Shown piece by piece: positions 14,026-21,522 of a stretch of DNA of 39,166 nt (its first letter is position 1; every line of letters begins with the position of its first letter). Position numbers and translations under genes: made by a program. The notes under the pieces are model-generated. The model had not been told where the DNA came from. It saw only the letters and a program-made list of their open reading frames with translations, and made no database searches. The DNA is from a virus, in IMG/VR virus record IMGVR_UViG_3300010885_036222, positions 1 through 39,166 of that record, one strand, 5' to 3'.

Positions 14026-14807
14026 TGATCTACTAGTAGTAGAAGGGCGGGACTTGTGAGCCAGGATTTTGACATGATGTGAAGGTTTGCCAAAGGCAGC
14101 ACGTGGCCTTTATGGGGTGTACGGAGAACCAAGTTCTTGGACGCGGTGATCGATTCAACCGCTCCAGTAACCGTAAGAATATGAAATGGTGCAAAACTCT
14201 CTGTAGCCAAACTATTTCCATTGAGTATATAGTGTGCGATAGCAAAGGCATAGTCGTTCCGAAAGTTGCCTTCTTGAACATTGTATAATAATCGGTAGTA
14301 ATCATAATTGCGTTTTATTTTTGCCACCAGTTCAAAAAATAATCTTGACCGTTCGGTTTTTCTAAACAGGAACGCGGTGGCCCAAATATAGGGCAAACTG
14401 TGCGGGCCCATGGTGCTGGCCTGCTGGTCAATATTCACATACCGATTTTTGTCGAATAGCAAATAATCGAACGAGCACTCAAATAGGCCGAGTAGACTAT
14501 TGTCAAATACAAGATAATCGGCGTCAAGGACGATAGTCTCATCATAAGGGCTTGCTTCATATGCTTCATGTCTTCCAAAGTTTTTCCATTCTACAAATCG
14601 ACCTGTGTCGGTACTGAATCGTTGATTACTACCAGTGTCTTTTGCACTTACTATTGTTGTTGGTAATTTTAAAAAATGTTCAATTAGCCTGGCATTTTGT
14701 TCTGCAATACTCACGTAATCGGTTTCGGCTGTGTTGGTTGCAAAGATTACAACACCTCTAGACTTTTCGGATTTTGCGGAGTTCTGCATGTTGTTGATGC
14801 CATTCAT
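13989..14807 (-). CDS. Putative glycosyltransferase with DxD motif, 272 aa
   Basis: RGVVIFATNTAETDYVSIA (about residues 17-35) forms the first strand of a Rossmann-like GT-A domain. YDETIVLDADYLVFD has Asp95-Ala-Asp97 as a clear DxD motif. SLPYIWATAFLFRKTERSRL further on resembles the region that closes the donor site. This is the best DxD match of the three GT-like genes. The start is uncertain: ATG 14807 gives a 50-nt overlap with the upstream gene, and an in-frame ATG at residue 7 gives 32 nt; neither has a good ribosome site, and the conserved part begins only near residue 17. The upstream neighbour is the small gene directly behind the operon promoter, so this is the first enzyme of the cassette. 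Donor and acceptor are unknown. Confidence 0.65.
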   Translation of the reverse strand: MNGINNMQNSAKSEKSRGVVIFATNTAETDYVSIAEQNARLIEHFLKLPTTIVSAKDTGSNQRFSTDTGRFVEWKNFGRHEAYEASPYDETIVLDADYLVFDNSLLGLFECSFDYLLFDKNRYVNIDQQASTMGPHSLPYIWATAFLFRKTERSRLFFELVAKIKRNYDYYRLLYNVQEGNFRNDYAFAIAHYILNGNSLATESFAPFHILTVTGAVESITASKNLVLRTPHKGHVLPLANLHIMSKSWLTSPALLLLVDQCLENSTATLVS

Positions 14808-15072
14808 TCATCACACGGTGGTAATGTTGTTGTGCTGTTACTAAAAATACTTGTCGATCTATTTCAATTGGATTTTGATACACATCTTCCATGTACAGGG
14901 TATCAATTGGCCAACCCTGTACAAATGCAATCAGTTCGGGGTTGATTCGAAACATACCACCGTTGTGTGTCATGTGCAAATCGGTTTGAATTTTTTCACG
15001 CAAGATTTGTCGGTTCACATTGAAGTCTGTGGCCAAACGAACTTGCTCTACAATTTTGGGTAGGTCACTCAT
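14758..15072 (-). CDS. Small alpha-helical protein of unknown function, first gene of the modification operon, 104 aa
   Basis: The protein starts MSDLPKIVEQVRLATDFNVN and contains KIQTDLHMTHNGGMFRI, then DVYQNPIEIDRQVFLVTAQQ, and ends in a basic helix HAELRKIRKV. No catalytic motif, Cys cluster or membrane segment is visible. I have the impression that similar short proteins occur beside fibre genes in aquatic phage genomes, but I cannot name a role. The start matters here: the -10 box TATAAT lies only six nt before ATG 15072, so a transcript from it would begin at or within a base or two of the start codon. A TTG at 15090 would extend the frame through the promoter and is unlikely. There is no Shine-Dalgarno. 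It could be a regulator or a helper of the enzymes that follow. Confidence 0.7.
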   Translation of the reverse strand: MSDLPKIVEQVRLATDFNVNRQILREKIQTDLHMTHNGGMFRINPELIAFVQGWPIDTLYMEDVYQNPIEIDRQVFLVTAQQHYHRVMNEWHQQHAELRKIRKV

Positions 15073-15078
15073 GCTGTT

Positions 15079-15087
15079 ATTATAGCA
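15079..15087 (-). promoter_or_regulatory. Extended -10 sigma70-type promoter for the modification cassette
   Basis: On the minus strand the sequence TGCTATAAT is a perfect TATAAT with an upstream TG one base away, the extended -10 form. A weak -35 (TTTATT) lies 17 nt upstream, overlapping the T-run of the terminator. The promoter is placed between the end of the fibre operon and the first cassette gene. It implies that the cassette is transcribed separately, by host-type RNA polymerase. Predicted initiation is at or next to ATG 15072. Confidence 0.6.
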
Positions 15088-15101
15088 CAACTACCGATAA
15101 A

Positions 15102-15127
15102 AATAAAGCCCCTTTTGGGGCTTTATT
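15102..15127 (-). terminator. Rho-independent terminator at the end of the tail-fibre operon
   Basis: An 11-bp perfect stem (AATAAAGCCCC / GGGGCTTTATT) closes a four-base loop, and a T-rich tract follows on the minus strand. It begins only a few nt after the TAA of the last fibre gene. The palindrome could work in both directions, but no plus-strand gene approaches it. It separates structural-gene transcription from the enzyme cassette. Confidence 0.88.
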
Positions 15128-15132
15128 GTCCA

Positions 15133-16119
15133 TTAAGCGATTGTTACGCTTCCCCAACTGTTGGTCAAGTTGGTTGTTTCTGGAGGACGTACTGTGATGT
15201 TAGTGGTGATGCTCAAGTTCAGTTGGTCTTGGAAGTTACCTTGTGTGGGCGGTGTACCAACCGGACTGTAAACTGGAATTGCCGGAGGTGCTGTGTTTGT
15301 ATCAGCTGCCGCATCACTCAAATCAATTTGGAATGTTAAAATAGTACCAACATCACCATTGCTACCTTGTACACCGTTGGTCTTGATACCAACTGCAACC
15401 GAGTTACTGCTGTAGTCAGCTGTGCCAGAAGCACTTGTTAATGTGATGATACTGTTATTGCTTGTGCCAGCATTCCAGTAGCCCAAAGCTGTGTTAGAAG
15501 CCGATGCTGTGCCGCCTGTGCCAGTACGACTATTGGTTGTGCCAGTGATGACCATGCTGGCCAATTTGGTGTTTAGTAAAGTGGCCCAGTCAGCACCTTT
15601 GGTGTTACCCAATGTGTTAGTGACCGAGAATGTGATTACCAATTTGCCGCCGGCGTTAAAGAAATAACGTGCTTGGTCGGCACTGGCAAATGTTGCTGTG
15701 CGAATAATCTGGAATGTGGTAGGAGCACTACTGTTCCACGTGGCTGCTGCCGGTGCTGTTCCAGTTATGTCGGTGCCATTGGTTGCGGTGGTAGCACGGT
15801 TTGTGTATGCTGTATTAATACTTGATTGGAAAGTACTCAAGTAAGAAATAATACTACCTGCAGTTGGTGCACCAATACCTGTGCCCGAGCCGCTTTGGTG
15901 TGTTCTGATAGAATTCAGGGTATTGACCGCTGTGGCCCATTGTGTGGCTGTTACTGTACCACCAGTGGACACTTGCGATAAAGCAGTTTGACCATATCCG
16001 GCTTGGCCGTTACCCACTGCCCAAATTGTGTTTATTTGGTTTGTTGTACTGCTGGGACTGGTACCAACAATACCATTGTAGTCCGCTGCCGTTATTAAAC
16101 CACCTTGTGCGTATGACAT
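15133..16119 (-). CDS. Phage structural or tail-fibre-like protein, 328 aa
   Basis: The N-terminus MSYAQGGLITAADYNGIVG and the repeat-like NQINTIWAVGNGQAGYGQT and SIRTHQSG segments are typical of virion-associated proteins of aquatic phages. The C-terminal half has FASADQARYFFNAGGKL (about 164-180) and ITFSVTNTLGN, then a Thr/Ser/Asn-rich beta region ending PPETTNLTNSWGSVTIA. There is no enzyme motif, signal peptide or membrane segment. Composition is low in charge and rich in Thr, Ser, Asn, Ala and Gly, as in fibre proteins. The ribosome site AGGAAAG precedes ATG 16119 at suitable spacing, and the gene begins 16 nt after the upstream fibre stop. It is the last gene before the terminator. It may be a short fibre or a fibre accessory; a receptor role is inference. 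Confidence 0.7.
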   Translation of the reverse strand: MSYAQGGLITAADYNGIVGTSPSSTTNQINTIWAVGNGQAGYGQTALSQVSTGGTVTATQWATAVNTLNSIRTHQSGSGTGIGAPTAGSIISYLSTFQSSINTAYTNRATTATNGTDITGTAPAAATWNSSAPTTFQIIRTATFASADQARYFFNAGGKLVITFSVTNTLGNTKGADWATLLNTKLASMVITGTTNSRTGTGGTASASNTALGYWNAGTSNNSIITLTSASGTADYSSNSVAVGIKTNGVQGSNGDVGTILTFQIDLSDAAADTNTAPPAIPVYSPVGTPPTQGNFQDQLNLSITTNITVRPPETTNLTNSWGSVTIA

Positions 16120-16135
16120 ATTATTCTTTCCTAAA

Positions 16136-17629
16136 TTATGAATTCAGCTTTACTGTAGCTTCTATTATACCCTCATCCTCAGTGATTTTGCTAGTCAGTG
16201 CTCGCCCAATTACATTCCACGGGGTAATTTCTGTTCTCGAACCCGAACGTGCCAAACCATTTCCTGCACTGACCAAACGATCACCCTTGTTAACACGCCC
16301 AATTACACGAACCGGAACTCGTCCGCTTACAGCAATTGGTGGATGGGTAATGTCGGTGCCTGCACCGGAATTCATCAGATAGGCCGCTCTAGTACTTATG
16401 ACGCCTAGTATGTTTTCACTTAATTCTTCGCCAACAGCGCAGATTTCTTCGACCCCGCCCAGCTCAACAACTGTTCCCGGGGGGTGGGGCAAATCAATTG
16501 CAAAGCGTTCTGCAACGTCGGCGTATCTTGCGTGTATTGCTGTGCCGTAAATATTGTTCCACCAGCTGGTAGTACTGCCCAAATCATAAGTTACGTTTGC
16601 ACCCGGCACCACGTTGGCACCAAATGTGGTGGTTCCACCTGCTCCGCCCAAGCCAAGCGAAATAATGGCATCATCAACATATTTTTTAGTTGAAACGCCA
16701 CTTGATGGGCCCAATGCTGTGTTTGAAGAAATAGTCACGTTGGTTTGTACTGAGCCAGGTGCGATACTCACAATACGAGTTGAAACACCATTGACGTTTG
16801 CAAAGAAATCCAGATTATTGTTGTTAACTGCACTGGTAATACGTGCCGCACCAGTTGTGGCGGTCAATGTCAAATCGTTACTGGCACCAACAGTTAATCC
16901 ACTGTTGTTGCTGATTGTCTGTGCCGCTGTAAATGGTGTTGTACTTGCCAATTGAGCAAAATACCCTGCCGTAATTCCACCCAAGGCCTGTGAGTTTTCA
17001 ACTGTGCCATGGTAAATCAAGTTTGCAATAGTTGAACTCAAATTGAATCCGGGTTTGATAGTTGCAAAACCTGTTAGAGAAATCAGGGGTGTAAACACTG
17101 GATCAGAGCTTAGAATGGCAACAAGAACTTGACTAATGTAGAATTTTACAACCACGTGTTTTTGTGTGCCATCTGTTGCGCCACTGTTGTCGGTCACGGT
17201 GTCAACTACCGCTCCAGATATACCTTGATCGGCTGTACTGGCTGGGCCAATAACATTCCATATAGAACCGTTGTAACCTTTTAATTGTCCTGCATTGCTG
17301 TCCCACCACATGTCTCCTGCTCTTGGGCTGGCAGGTGCCGATACACCAATTGTGGAATTGGCTAGGCCATTCCAAGTTGTGCCACGGTAAACTTTTAATA
17401 CTTGATTTGCAGTATCATACCAAAGTTGGCCAATTACTGGATTGTTTGGTGCTGTGGTGTTGTTAAAATTCTGTAGTACTTGTACAAAATTCTGCATCAA
17501 GAACTGCCCGTAACCTGGGAAGTTTTTACCAACAAGTGTCAAACTTGTTGCTGTTGTATTTGTTGTACCCGGAGCAATAGAAACGGCTTGTTGACTAGCT
17601 CCTGTACCGATAGTAATATTATATGACAT
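16136..17629 (-). CDS. Tail-fibre protein with N-terminal attachment module and conserved C-terminal domain, 497 aa
   Basis: Residues 25-95 contain SLTLVGKNFPGYGQFLMQNF and GQLWYDT, a module also found at the start of two other fibre genes here. WWDSNAGQLKGYNGSIW follows as a second W-D-box repeat. The middle is Thr/Asn-rich beta material. From about residue 343 a domain starts with GANVTYDLGSTTSWWNNIYG, continues with ARYADVAERF and AAYLMNSG, and ends with SGRVPVRVIGRVNKGDRLVS. The same domain closes the 331-aa fibre at 23563-24558. It resembles self-processing or chaperone-type C-terminal fibre domains such as Peptidase_G2, though I cannot prove a cleavage site. ATG 17629 has AGGA five nt upstream, and a GATAAATA motif 25 nt upstream suggests its own late promoter. 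Confidence 0.8.
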   Translation of the reverse strand: MSYNITIGTGASQQAVSIAPGTTNTTATSLTLVGKNFPGYGQFLMQNFVQVLQNFNNTTAPNNPVIGQLWYDTANQVLKVYRGTTWNGLANSTIGVSAPASPRAGDMWWDSNAGQLKGYNGSIWNVIGPASTADQGISGAVVDTVTDNSGATDGTQKHVVVKFYISQVLVAILSSDPVFTPLISLTGFATIKPGFNLSSTIANLIYHGTVENSQALGGITAGYFAQLASTTPFTAAQTISNNSGLTVGASNDLTLTATTGAARITSAVNNNNLDFFANVNGVSTRIVSIAPGSVQTNVTISSNTALGPSSGVSTKKYVDDAIISLGLGGAGGTTTFGANVVPGANVTYDLGSTTSWWNNIYGTAIHARYADVAERFAIDLPHPPGTVVELGGVEEICAVGEELSENILGVISTRAAYLMNSGAGTDITHPPIAVSGRVPVRVIGRVNKGDRLVSAGNGLARSGSRTEITPWNVIGRALTSKITEDEGIIEATVKLNS

Positions 17630-17653
17630 GTAAATCCTGCTCCGATTTTACTT

Positions 17654-17661
17654 TATTTATC
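17654..17661 (-). promoter_or_regulatory. Late-promoter-like motif GATAAATA upstream of the 497-aa fibre gene
   Basis: GATAAATA on the minus strand matches the NATAAATA form of T4-type late promoters (T4 itself uses TATAAATA). It lies in a 40-nt intergenic gap. Initiation would fall roughly 6 nt downstream, leaving a short leader that contains the GGAGCAGGA ribosome site before ATG 17629. The spacing is what a real late promoter would show, but one eight-base AT-rich match is weak proof. Confidence 0.4.
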
Positions 17662-17669
17662 TGCATTTA

Positions 17670-18803
17670 TTATAGGTACTGGAACCAAAAATCACCGTTA
17701 TTGCCCTGATTGGGATCTGGAGCGTTGGGACTGATAATCCGGTGACTGCCTTGCCAAGTTGAGTTTGTGCCTGCTACGGTCTGTTGTACAAAAGATGTAG
17801 TGGCAATTTGTGTGCTGGAATCTCCTGGTGTGGGATTCGGGGCTGTTGCAGTACCGGCAAATGACGGATTTAACATCGGTGCTTTTAGTGCTAGATTGTT
17901 ATTTACTGCGGTGTTTAATGTAGATATGTTTGAAGCAATGTTGGTGTCCACATACACTCTGCGAATTGCATCTTGATTCATCACATAGGCTGTGGTTGCC
18001 AAACGTGTGCTGTAGTCACCAATTGTGGGAGTTTGTGTATTGGGTGTGCCGGTGAAATTTGGGCTATTGGTTGGGGCCAATGGTCCAACTGCTGAACTGA
18101 TTGCTGACTGTAATGTTGCAACATTTGATGCTATTACTGTATCTACATACCCACGACGCAAGTCATCTTGTGTCATCACATAGGCTGTGGTTGCAATTCT
18201 TGTACTGCGATTACCCATGTTTTGTGTAGGTGCAGTTGGATCACCTGTCAGTGCCGGGCTGGCAATGGTTGCTCTGAGTGCAATTGCCGCGTTGGCTCCT
18301 GCAATATTGGCATTTATTAATCCAATTTCTGAATTTTGTGTGGCCGCGTTGGCCCACAGGCTGTTTATGCTGGTATCTTGAGTAGCGGCATTGGCCCAAA
18401 GATCTGTAATTTGTCCTTGTTGGCTAGCGGCATTGGCTGTCATTGATGCAACATTACTGATGATGTTTGCGTTGACCAGGCCAATATTGGCCGATATAGC
18501 AGAGTATATTGTGTCTGATTGCCCGGACAACTGATCAGCAGTGGCTATTGCTTTCCATACTGTGCCATCGTACACATTCAATAGGTTTGAGCCAGTATCA
18601 AACCAAACTTGCCCGGTTACAGCATTGGTGGGTGCAGTTGCTTTTGCAAAATGTTGCATCATCCATAGCTGGTTCTCGTTAAGAGCTTCGCCGTACCCGG
18701 CGTAATTTCTACCTGCAAATTTTATACTTGTAGATGTATCTAGCGTACCGTCTGCCACGTTAGCTAGTATCGTTCCGTTATAATTGTTAATTGTGTATGC
18801 CAT
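17670..18803 (-). CDS. Tail-fibre protein with three T-A-Y/F-V fibre repeats, 377 aa
   Basis: Residues 20-75 carry the shared attachment module (SIKFAGRNYAGYGEALNENQ, then GQVWFDT). Residues 95-180 are an Ala/Asn-rich helical stretch with repeated LWANAATQ units, probably a coiled stalk. Three fibre repeats follow at about 182-209, 246-274 and 310-339, each of the form N/P-x-(F/L)-x-G-T/D-x-x-(A/T)-P-T and ending S-T-R-I/L-A-T-T-A-Y-V, a repeat well known in phage side-tail fibres. The C-terminus NQGNNGDFWFQYL resembles the end of the 441-aa fibre. The gene starts 18 nt after the glycine-rich gene; ATG 18803 has no clear ribosome site, but tandem stops (TAATAA) precede it. Its likely role is a fibre subunit in host binding. 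Confidence 0.82.
   Translation of the reverse strand: MAYTINNYNGTILANVADGTLDTSTSIKFAGRNYAGYGEALNENQLWMMQHFAKATAPTNAVTGQVWFDTGSNLLNVYDGTVWKAIATADQLSGQSDTIYSAISANIGLVNANIISNVASMTANAASQQGQITDLWANAATQDTSINSLWANAATQNSEIGLINANIAGANAAIALRATIASPALTGDPTAPTQNMGNRSTRIATTAYVMTQDDLRRGYVDTVIASNVATLQSAISSAVGPLAPTNSPNFTGTPNTQTPTIGDYSTRLATTAYVMNQDAIRRVYVDTNIASNISTLNTAVNNNLALKAPMLNPSFAGTATAPNPTPGDSSTQIATTSFVQQTVAGTNSTWQGSHRIISPNAPDPNQGNNGDFWFQYL
17978..18194 (-). repeat. Direct DNA repeat inside the 377-aa fibre gene
   Basis: A 22-nt identical stretch beginning TCATCACATAGG (plus strand) occurs at 17978-17999 and again at 18173-18194, inside longer imperfect copies. It encodes the A-T-T-A-Y-V-M end of successive fibre repeats. 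The third copy is diverged. This fits recent duplication or gene conversion of the repeat unit. Confidence 0.7.
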
Positions 18804-18821
18804 TTTAAGTACTTATCTTTA

Positions 18822-20144
18822 TTATACAAAGTTTGCTGTGCTGAATGACACTTGGATATCTGCTGGTGACCCTGTGGCCACCGGTGCCCAAACCCCGTTA
18901 TTTTTAACCCAAGTTCCTGAAACAGTTCGCCAGGCTCCGCCAACTTTGACCGCTGTGGACTTTAGTGGATTCCAAGCATCATGCACTTTAACTTGCCCGC
19001 TGGCTGTGCTGTCAAATACCAATACCACTAGCCCGCTCATGCCGGTTTCTCCAGCAGTGGTATCGCCGCCTTGTCCACCGTATGCAACCGGAGATTGCCA
19101 GTAAGCAACGTCAGCTCCAGCAGGGTACCTTCCAACTCGTATAGTTGCGCCAGGTGAACTGGTGCCCGGTGATCCAGCTAGTCCGCCGCGCCACCCGTCA
19201 TATCCATAGTCGCCGCCATTTCCAGAGCTAAGGCCTCCGCCTCCGCCTCCGCCGCCTCCGCCATCACCGGGGCAATCGCCACCAGTGCTGGTAGTAGTTG
19301 ACACAAACGTGGGAGTTGCCGAGTAGCCTGGACGATAATTGGATCCACCGCCACCGCCACCGCCACCTGCGGCACAAGCGGCCACTTCTCCATTTGATAT
19401 TATTACTGATGCACCGCCGCCACCGCCGCCTGAGCCGGACCAACCACCGGGGCCGGCGTTGCCGCCACGCCCACCACTGAATCTGTTACCGCCACCTGCG
19501 CCACTGGATACAGCAACAGCCAGTGACCCAGGACCACCAGTATTGACCCCGTAGAGTCTAATTGTGTGAGCCCCAGCAGTGACATAAAAGTTGTTGCTGT
19601 AAGTGCCCTGGAATCCTGGGATGGATAATACTTGTGCACCATCTATGTAAATTGTAGCATAATTGTCGCAGGCCCCAACAATGTTGTAGTAGCCGCTGAG
19701 TGCAAAATTAATAGTATAGGATTGATCAAATACCGGATACGAACTATTGAAGTTCCAAATGCCGTATTGATTTAAGAAATCCACATAGGCGCCATTGGTC
19801 ACTCGCAAGTTGTTGGCATTGCCGGCTATGTTCAATGTGTTCCATGATGTTGAGTCGGCATAACTGCCGCCGCCGGCTCCATACCCCGAACCGCTGCCAC
19901 TTCTGCCCCCGTAACCACCTCCGCCAACTGCAACAGTTACACGATCGCCTGGATTAAGAGTTAAGTTTTTTTGTACAAAAAATCCAGCACCGCCAATGCC
20001 ACCATCACCCCCGCCACCATCTTTACTGCCTCCGCCACCTCCGCCACCCCAAACATATGCGGTCACTGACGGATTAAATCCTGCAGGCATAGTAAACGAT
20101 TGTGTGCCATTACAGAAATTAAAAGTTTTGACTAGTTGGCTCAT
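18822..20144 (-). CDS. Glycine-rich tail adhesin with an inserted beta domain, 440 aa
   Basis: Polyglycine tracts lie at about residues 33-58, 74-94, 214-245, 259-267 and 294-320, the pattern of polyglycine-II sandwich adhesins such as T-even gp38-type tips. Between tracts, about residues 100-212, is a beta-rich insert with FDQSYTINFALSGYYNIVGA, ATIYIDGAQVLSI and VTAGAHTIRLYG. This resembles a PA14- or lectin-like sandwich that presents a ligand site. The C-terminal VKVHDAWNPLKSTAVKVGGA and GTWVKNNGVWAPV repeats form a short W/K-rich module that also ends the neighbouring S53 protein. The gene starts one nt after the S53 stop (TAATATG) without a ribosome site, so the two are probably coupled. 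It is likely the receptor-binding tip of a fibre; the ligand is unknown. Confidence 0.8.
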   Translation of the reverse strand: MSQLVKTFNFCNGTQSFTMPAGFNPSVTAYVWGGGGGGGSKDGGGGDGGIGGAGFFVQKNLTLNPGDRVTVAVGGGGYGGRSGSGSGYGAGGGSYADSTSWNTLNIAGNANNLRVTNGAYVDFLNQYGIWNFNSSYPVFDQSYTINFALSGYYNIVGACDNYATIYIDGAQVLSIPGFQGTYSNNFYVTAGAHTIRLYGVNTGGPGSLAVAVSSGAGGGNRFSGGRGGNAGPGGWSGSGGGGGGASVIISNGEVAACAAGGGGGGGGSNYRPGYSATPTFVSTTTSTGGDCPGDGGGGGGGGGGLSSGNGGDYGYDGWRGGLAGSPGTSSPGATIRVGRYPAGADVAYWQSPVAYGGQGGDTTAGETGMSGLVVLVFDSTASGQVKVHDAWNPLKSTAVKVGGAWRTVSGTWVKNNGVWAPVATGSPADIQVSFSTANFV

Positions 20145-20145
20145 A

Positions 20146-21519
20146 TTAAAAAGTCTGCTTCCAGGTGGTGGAATCCACTTTGGTCCAAATTGCTCGGACG
20201 TTGCTCCAGGTATTTGTGGCAGTTTTTACCTTTACATTGGCTAGATAGCTCCAGTTATTTGCGGCGGTTTTAACAGTTGTTCCGCCACTAGAGACCATTT
20301 GATAAACTACATTGCCCCAAGGAACACCTACCCCAGTAATCGGATCCCAATTGGAACTGGCGGCGTACCCATTTAGATATGTTGTTGTAGCATTATTTCC
20401 TGAGGTAATATCATAGTACGCATTTAAGTTTCCATACAAAATAGGATGTATAGCATTGGGTATAGGCCTGCGGCCGCCATTTAACGACATAAACCTAGCA
20501 AACATACCAGCCATAATCGGGGCCGACGCACTAGTGCCGCCACCAAATTGATTTATAACATTACCATACCAAAGTCCATAAGAATTCATTGGTGCCGCAA
20601 TGTCTGGAACTCCTCTATTAGATAGACTAGTTACCGGACCAACTGTTGAATTAGATTTAAAATATCTCTGATAAGTTAAGTTTGATTGCCAAGTTGGTAA
20701 ACTGATAAATGTACTGATTCCACCGCCGCTACCGTATCCATTGGCATAACTGAAAATTGGATCTAAATTTTCAACTGTTTCGCTAGATCTTACATTCCCA
20801 GTAGTTACAATTAAATTTGTTCCACCAACAGCGATCACGTTAGAACTTGTGGCAGGGTATACCGCAGTTTCAATATTTGCCGACAAACTAAAAATACTAC
20901 CATAATCCCCCGAACTAGCAAAAACAGAAATTCCTTTTGCAGATGCGGCAGCGAGAGGTCCTGCTAAAAAATCCCCACAATAATAATTTGGATAGACATT
21001 ACTAAGAATTTCTCCGCTAGCCCAACTTATGCTAATAATATCACACTCTTCATCGACAGCTCGTGTAATTAAATTTCCAAAACTTGTATTATTATTAAGA
21101 CTTGCCGCTGTGGTAGCGTTTGTGGTGTAGTTAATACCATCATTTCTACCAATGTAAAGTACTATGTTGGCACTTGGAGCCAACCCTGCCACACAATATA
21201 AATCTAGGGTATTTTCAAAACTATAGAGTCCTGGTGTTGTTTGAGAATTACCGTTAAAGTTATTTGAAGCACCATCAACTAATACTGTAGTAATAGTAGG
21301 AGTTGTTAATCCCATGTTAGACATAGAATTTGCCAAATCCCCCTGCCACCATCCGCCTCCAAGACTAATAATACCAACTTTTACATTTGCCCCTGTGCTA
21401 CTTGGCATATTATATGCCGTGGCAATTTTCAACGGCGTAAGTCTACCATCTTGATTAATGTTTGTGGCTTCAGGAATTGGTATTACTGAAGATATCAACG
21501 GGCGAGGGTAATCTGTCAT
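20146..21519 (-). CDS. Sedolisin-like serine-carboxyl peptidase (S53) with adhesin-type C-terminal module, 457 aa
   Basis: The S53 residues are all present in order. SFENTLDLY gives Glu102 and Asp106, the E-x3-D pair. ASSGDYG gives the oxyanion Asp205. GGTSASAP gives the nucleophile Ser330. YDITSG (Asp370, Ile371) and WDPITGVGVPWG (Asp392) form the C-terminal calcium site. The chain starts at the LTPLKIATAYNMP segment that normally begins the mature enzyme, so no large propeptide is present, and there is no signal peptide. Residues from about 415 form a tail with VKTAANNWSYLANVKVKTA and TWSNVRAIWTKV, like the end of the glycine-rich adhesin. I infer a virion-bound protease that cuts a surface protein of the host or matures fibres. 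ATG 21519 follows the upstream fibre stop by 3 nt without a strong ribosome site. Function not shown; the fold assignment is strong. Confidence 0.88.
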   Translation of the reverse strand: MTDYPRPLISSVIPIPEATNINQDGRLTPLKIATAYNMPSSTGANVKVGIISLGGGWWQGDLANSMSNMGLTTPTITTVLVDGASNNFNGNSQTTPGLYSFENTLDLYCVAGLAPSANIVLYIGRNDGINYTTNATTAASLNNNTSFGNLITRAVDEECDIISISWASGEILSNVYPNYYCGDFLAGPLAAASAKGISVFASSGDYGSIFSLSANIETAVYPATSSNVIAVGGTNLIVTTGNVRSSETVENLDPIFSYANGYGSGGGISTFISLPTWQSNLTYQRYFKSNSTVGPVTSLSNRGVPDIAAPMNSYGLWYGNVINQFGGGTSASAPIMAGMFARFMSLNGGRRPIPNAIHPILYGNLNAYYDITSGNNATTTYLNGYAASSNWDPITGVGVPWGNVVYQMVSSGGTTVKTAANNWSYLANVKVKTATNTWSNVRAIWTKVDSTTWKQTF

Positions 21520-21522
21520 ATC

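Noticed and set aside
16614-16955. Plus-strand 113-aa frame
   Set aside because: It is antisense to the 497-aa fibre; Ala/Thr/Val-rich fibre codons often leave the reverse strand open. All supported genes are on the minus strand.
18821-18826. TATAAT before the 377-aa fibre gene (a similar one at 17669-17674)
   Set aside because: Both arise from TA followed by tandem stops TAATAA at the end of the upstream gene; no -35 is present.
19339-19554. Proline-rich plus-strand frame
   Set aside because: It is the antisense of polyglycine codons (GGN gives CCN); pure composition artefact.
17670-20144. Possible diversity-generating retroelement target in the fibre or adhesin genes
   Set aside because: No reverse transcriptase, template repeat or accessory gene is visible in the window, and the repeats encode ordinary fibre units.
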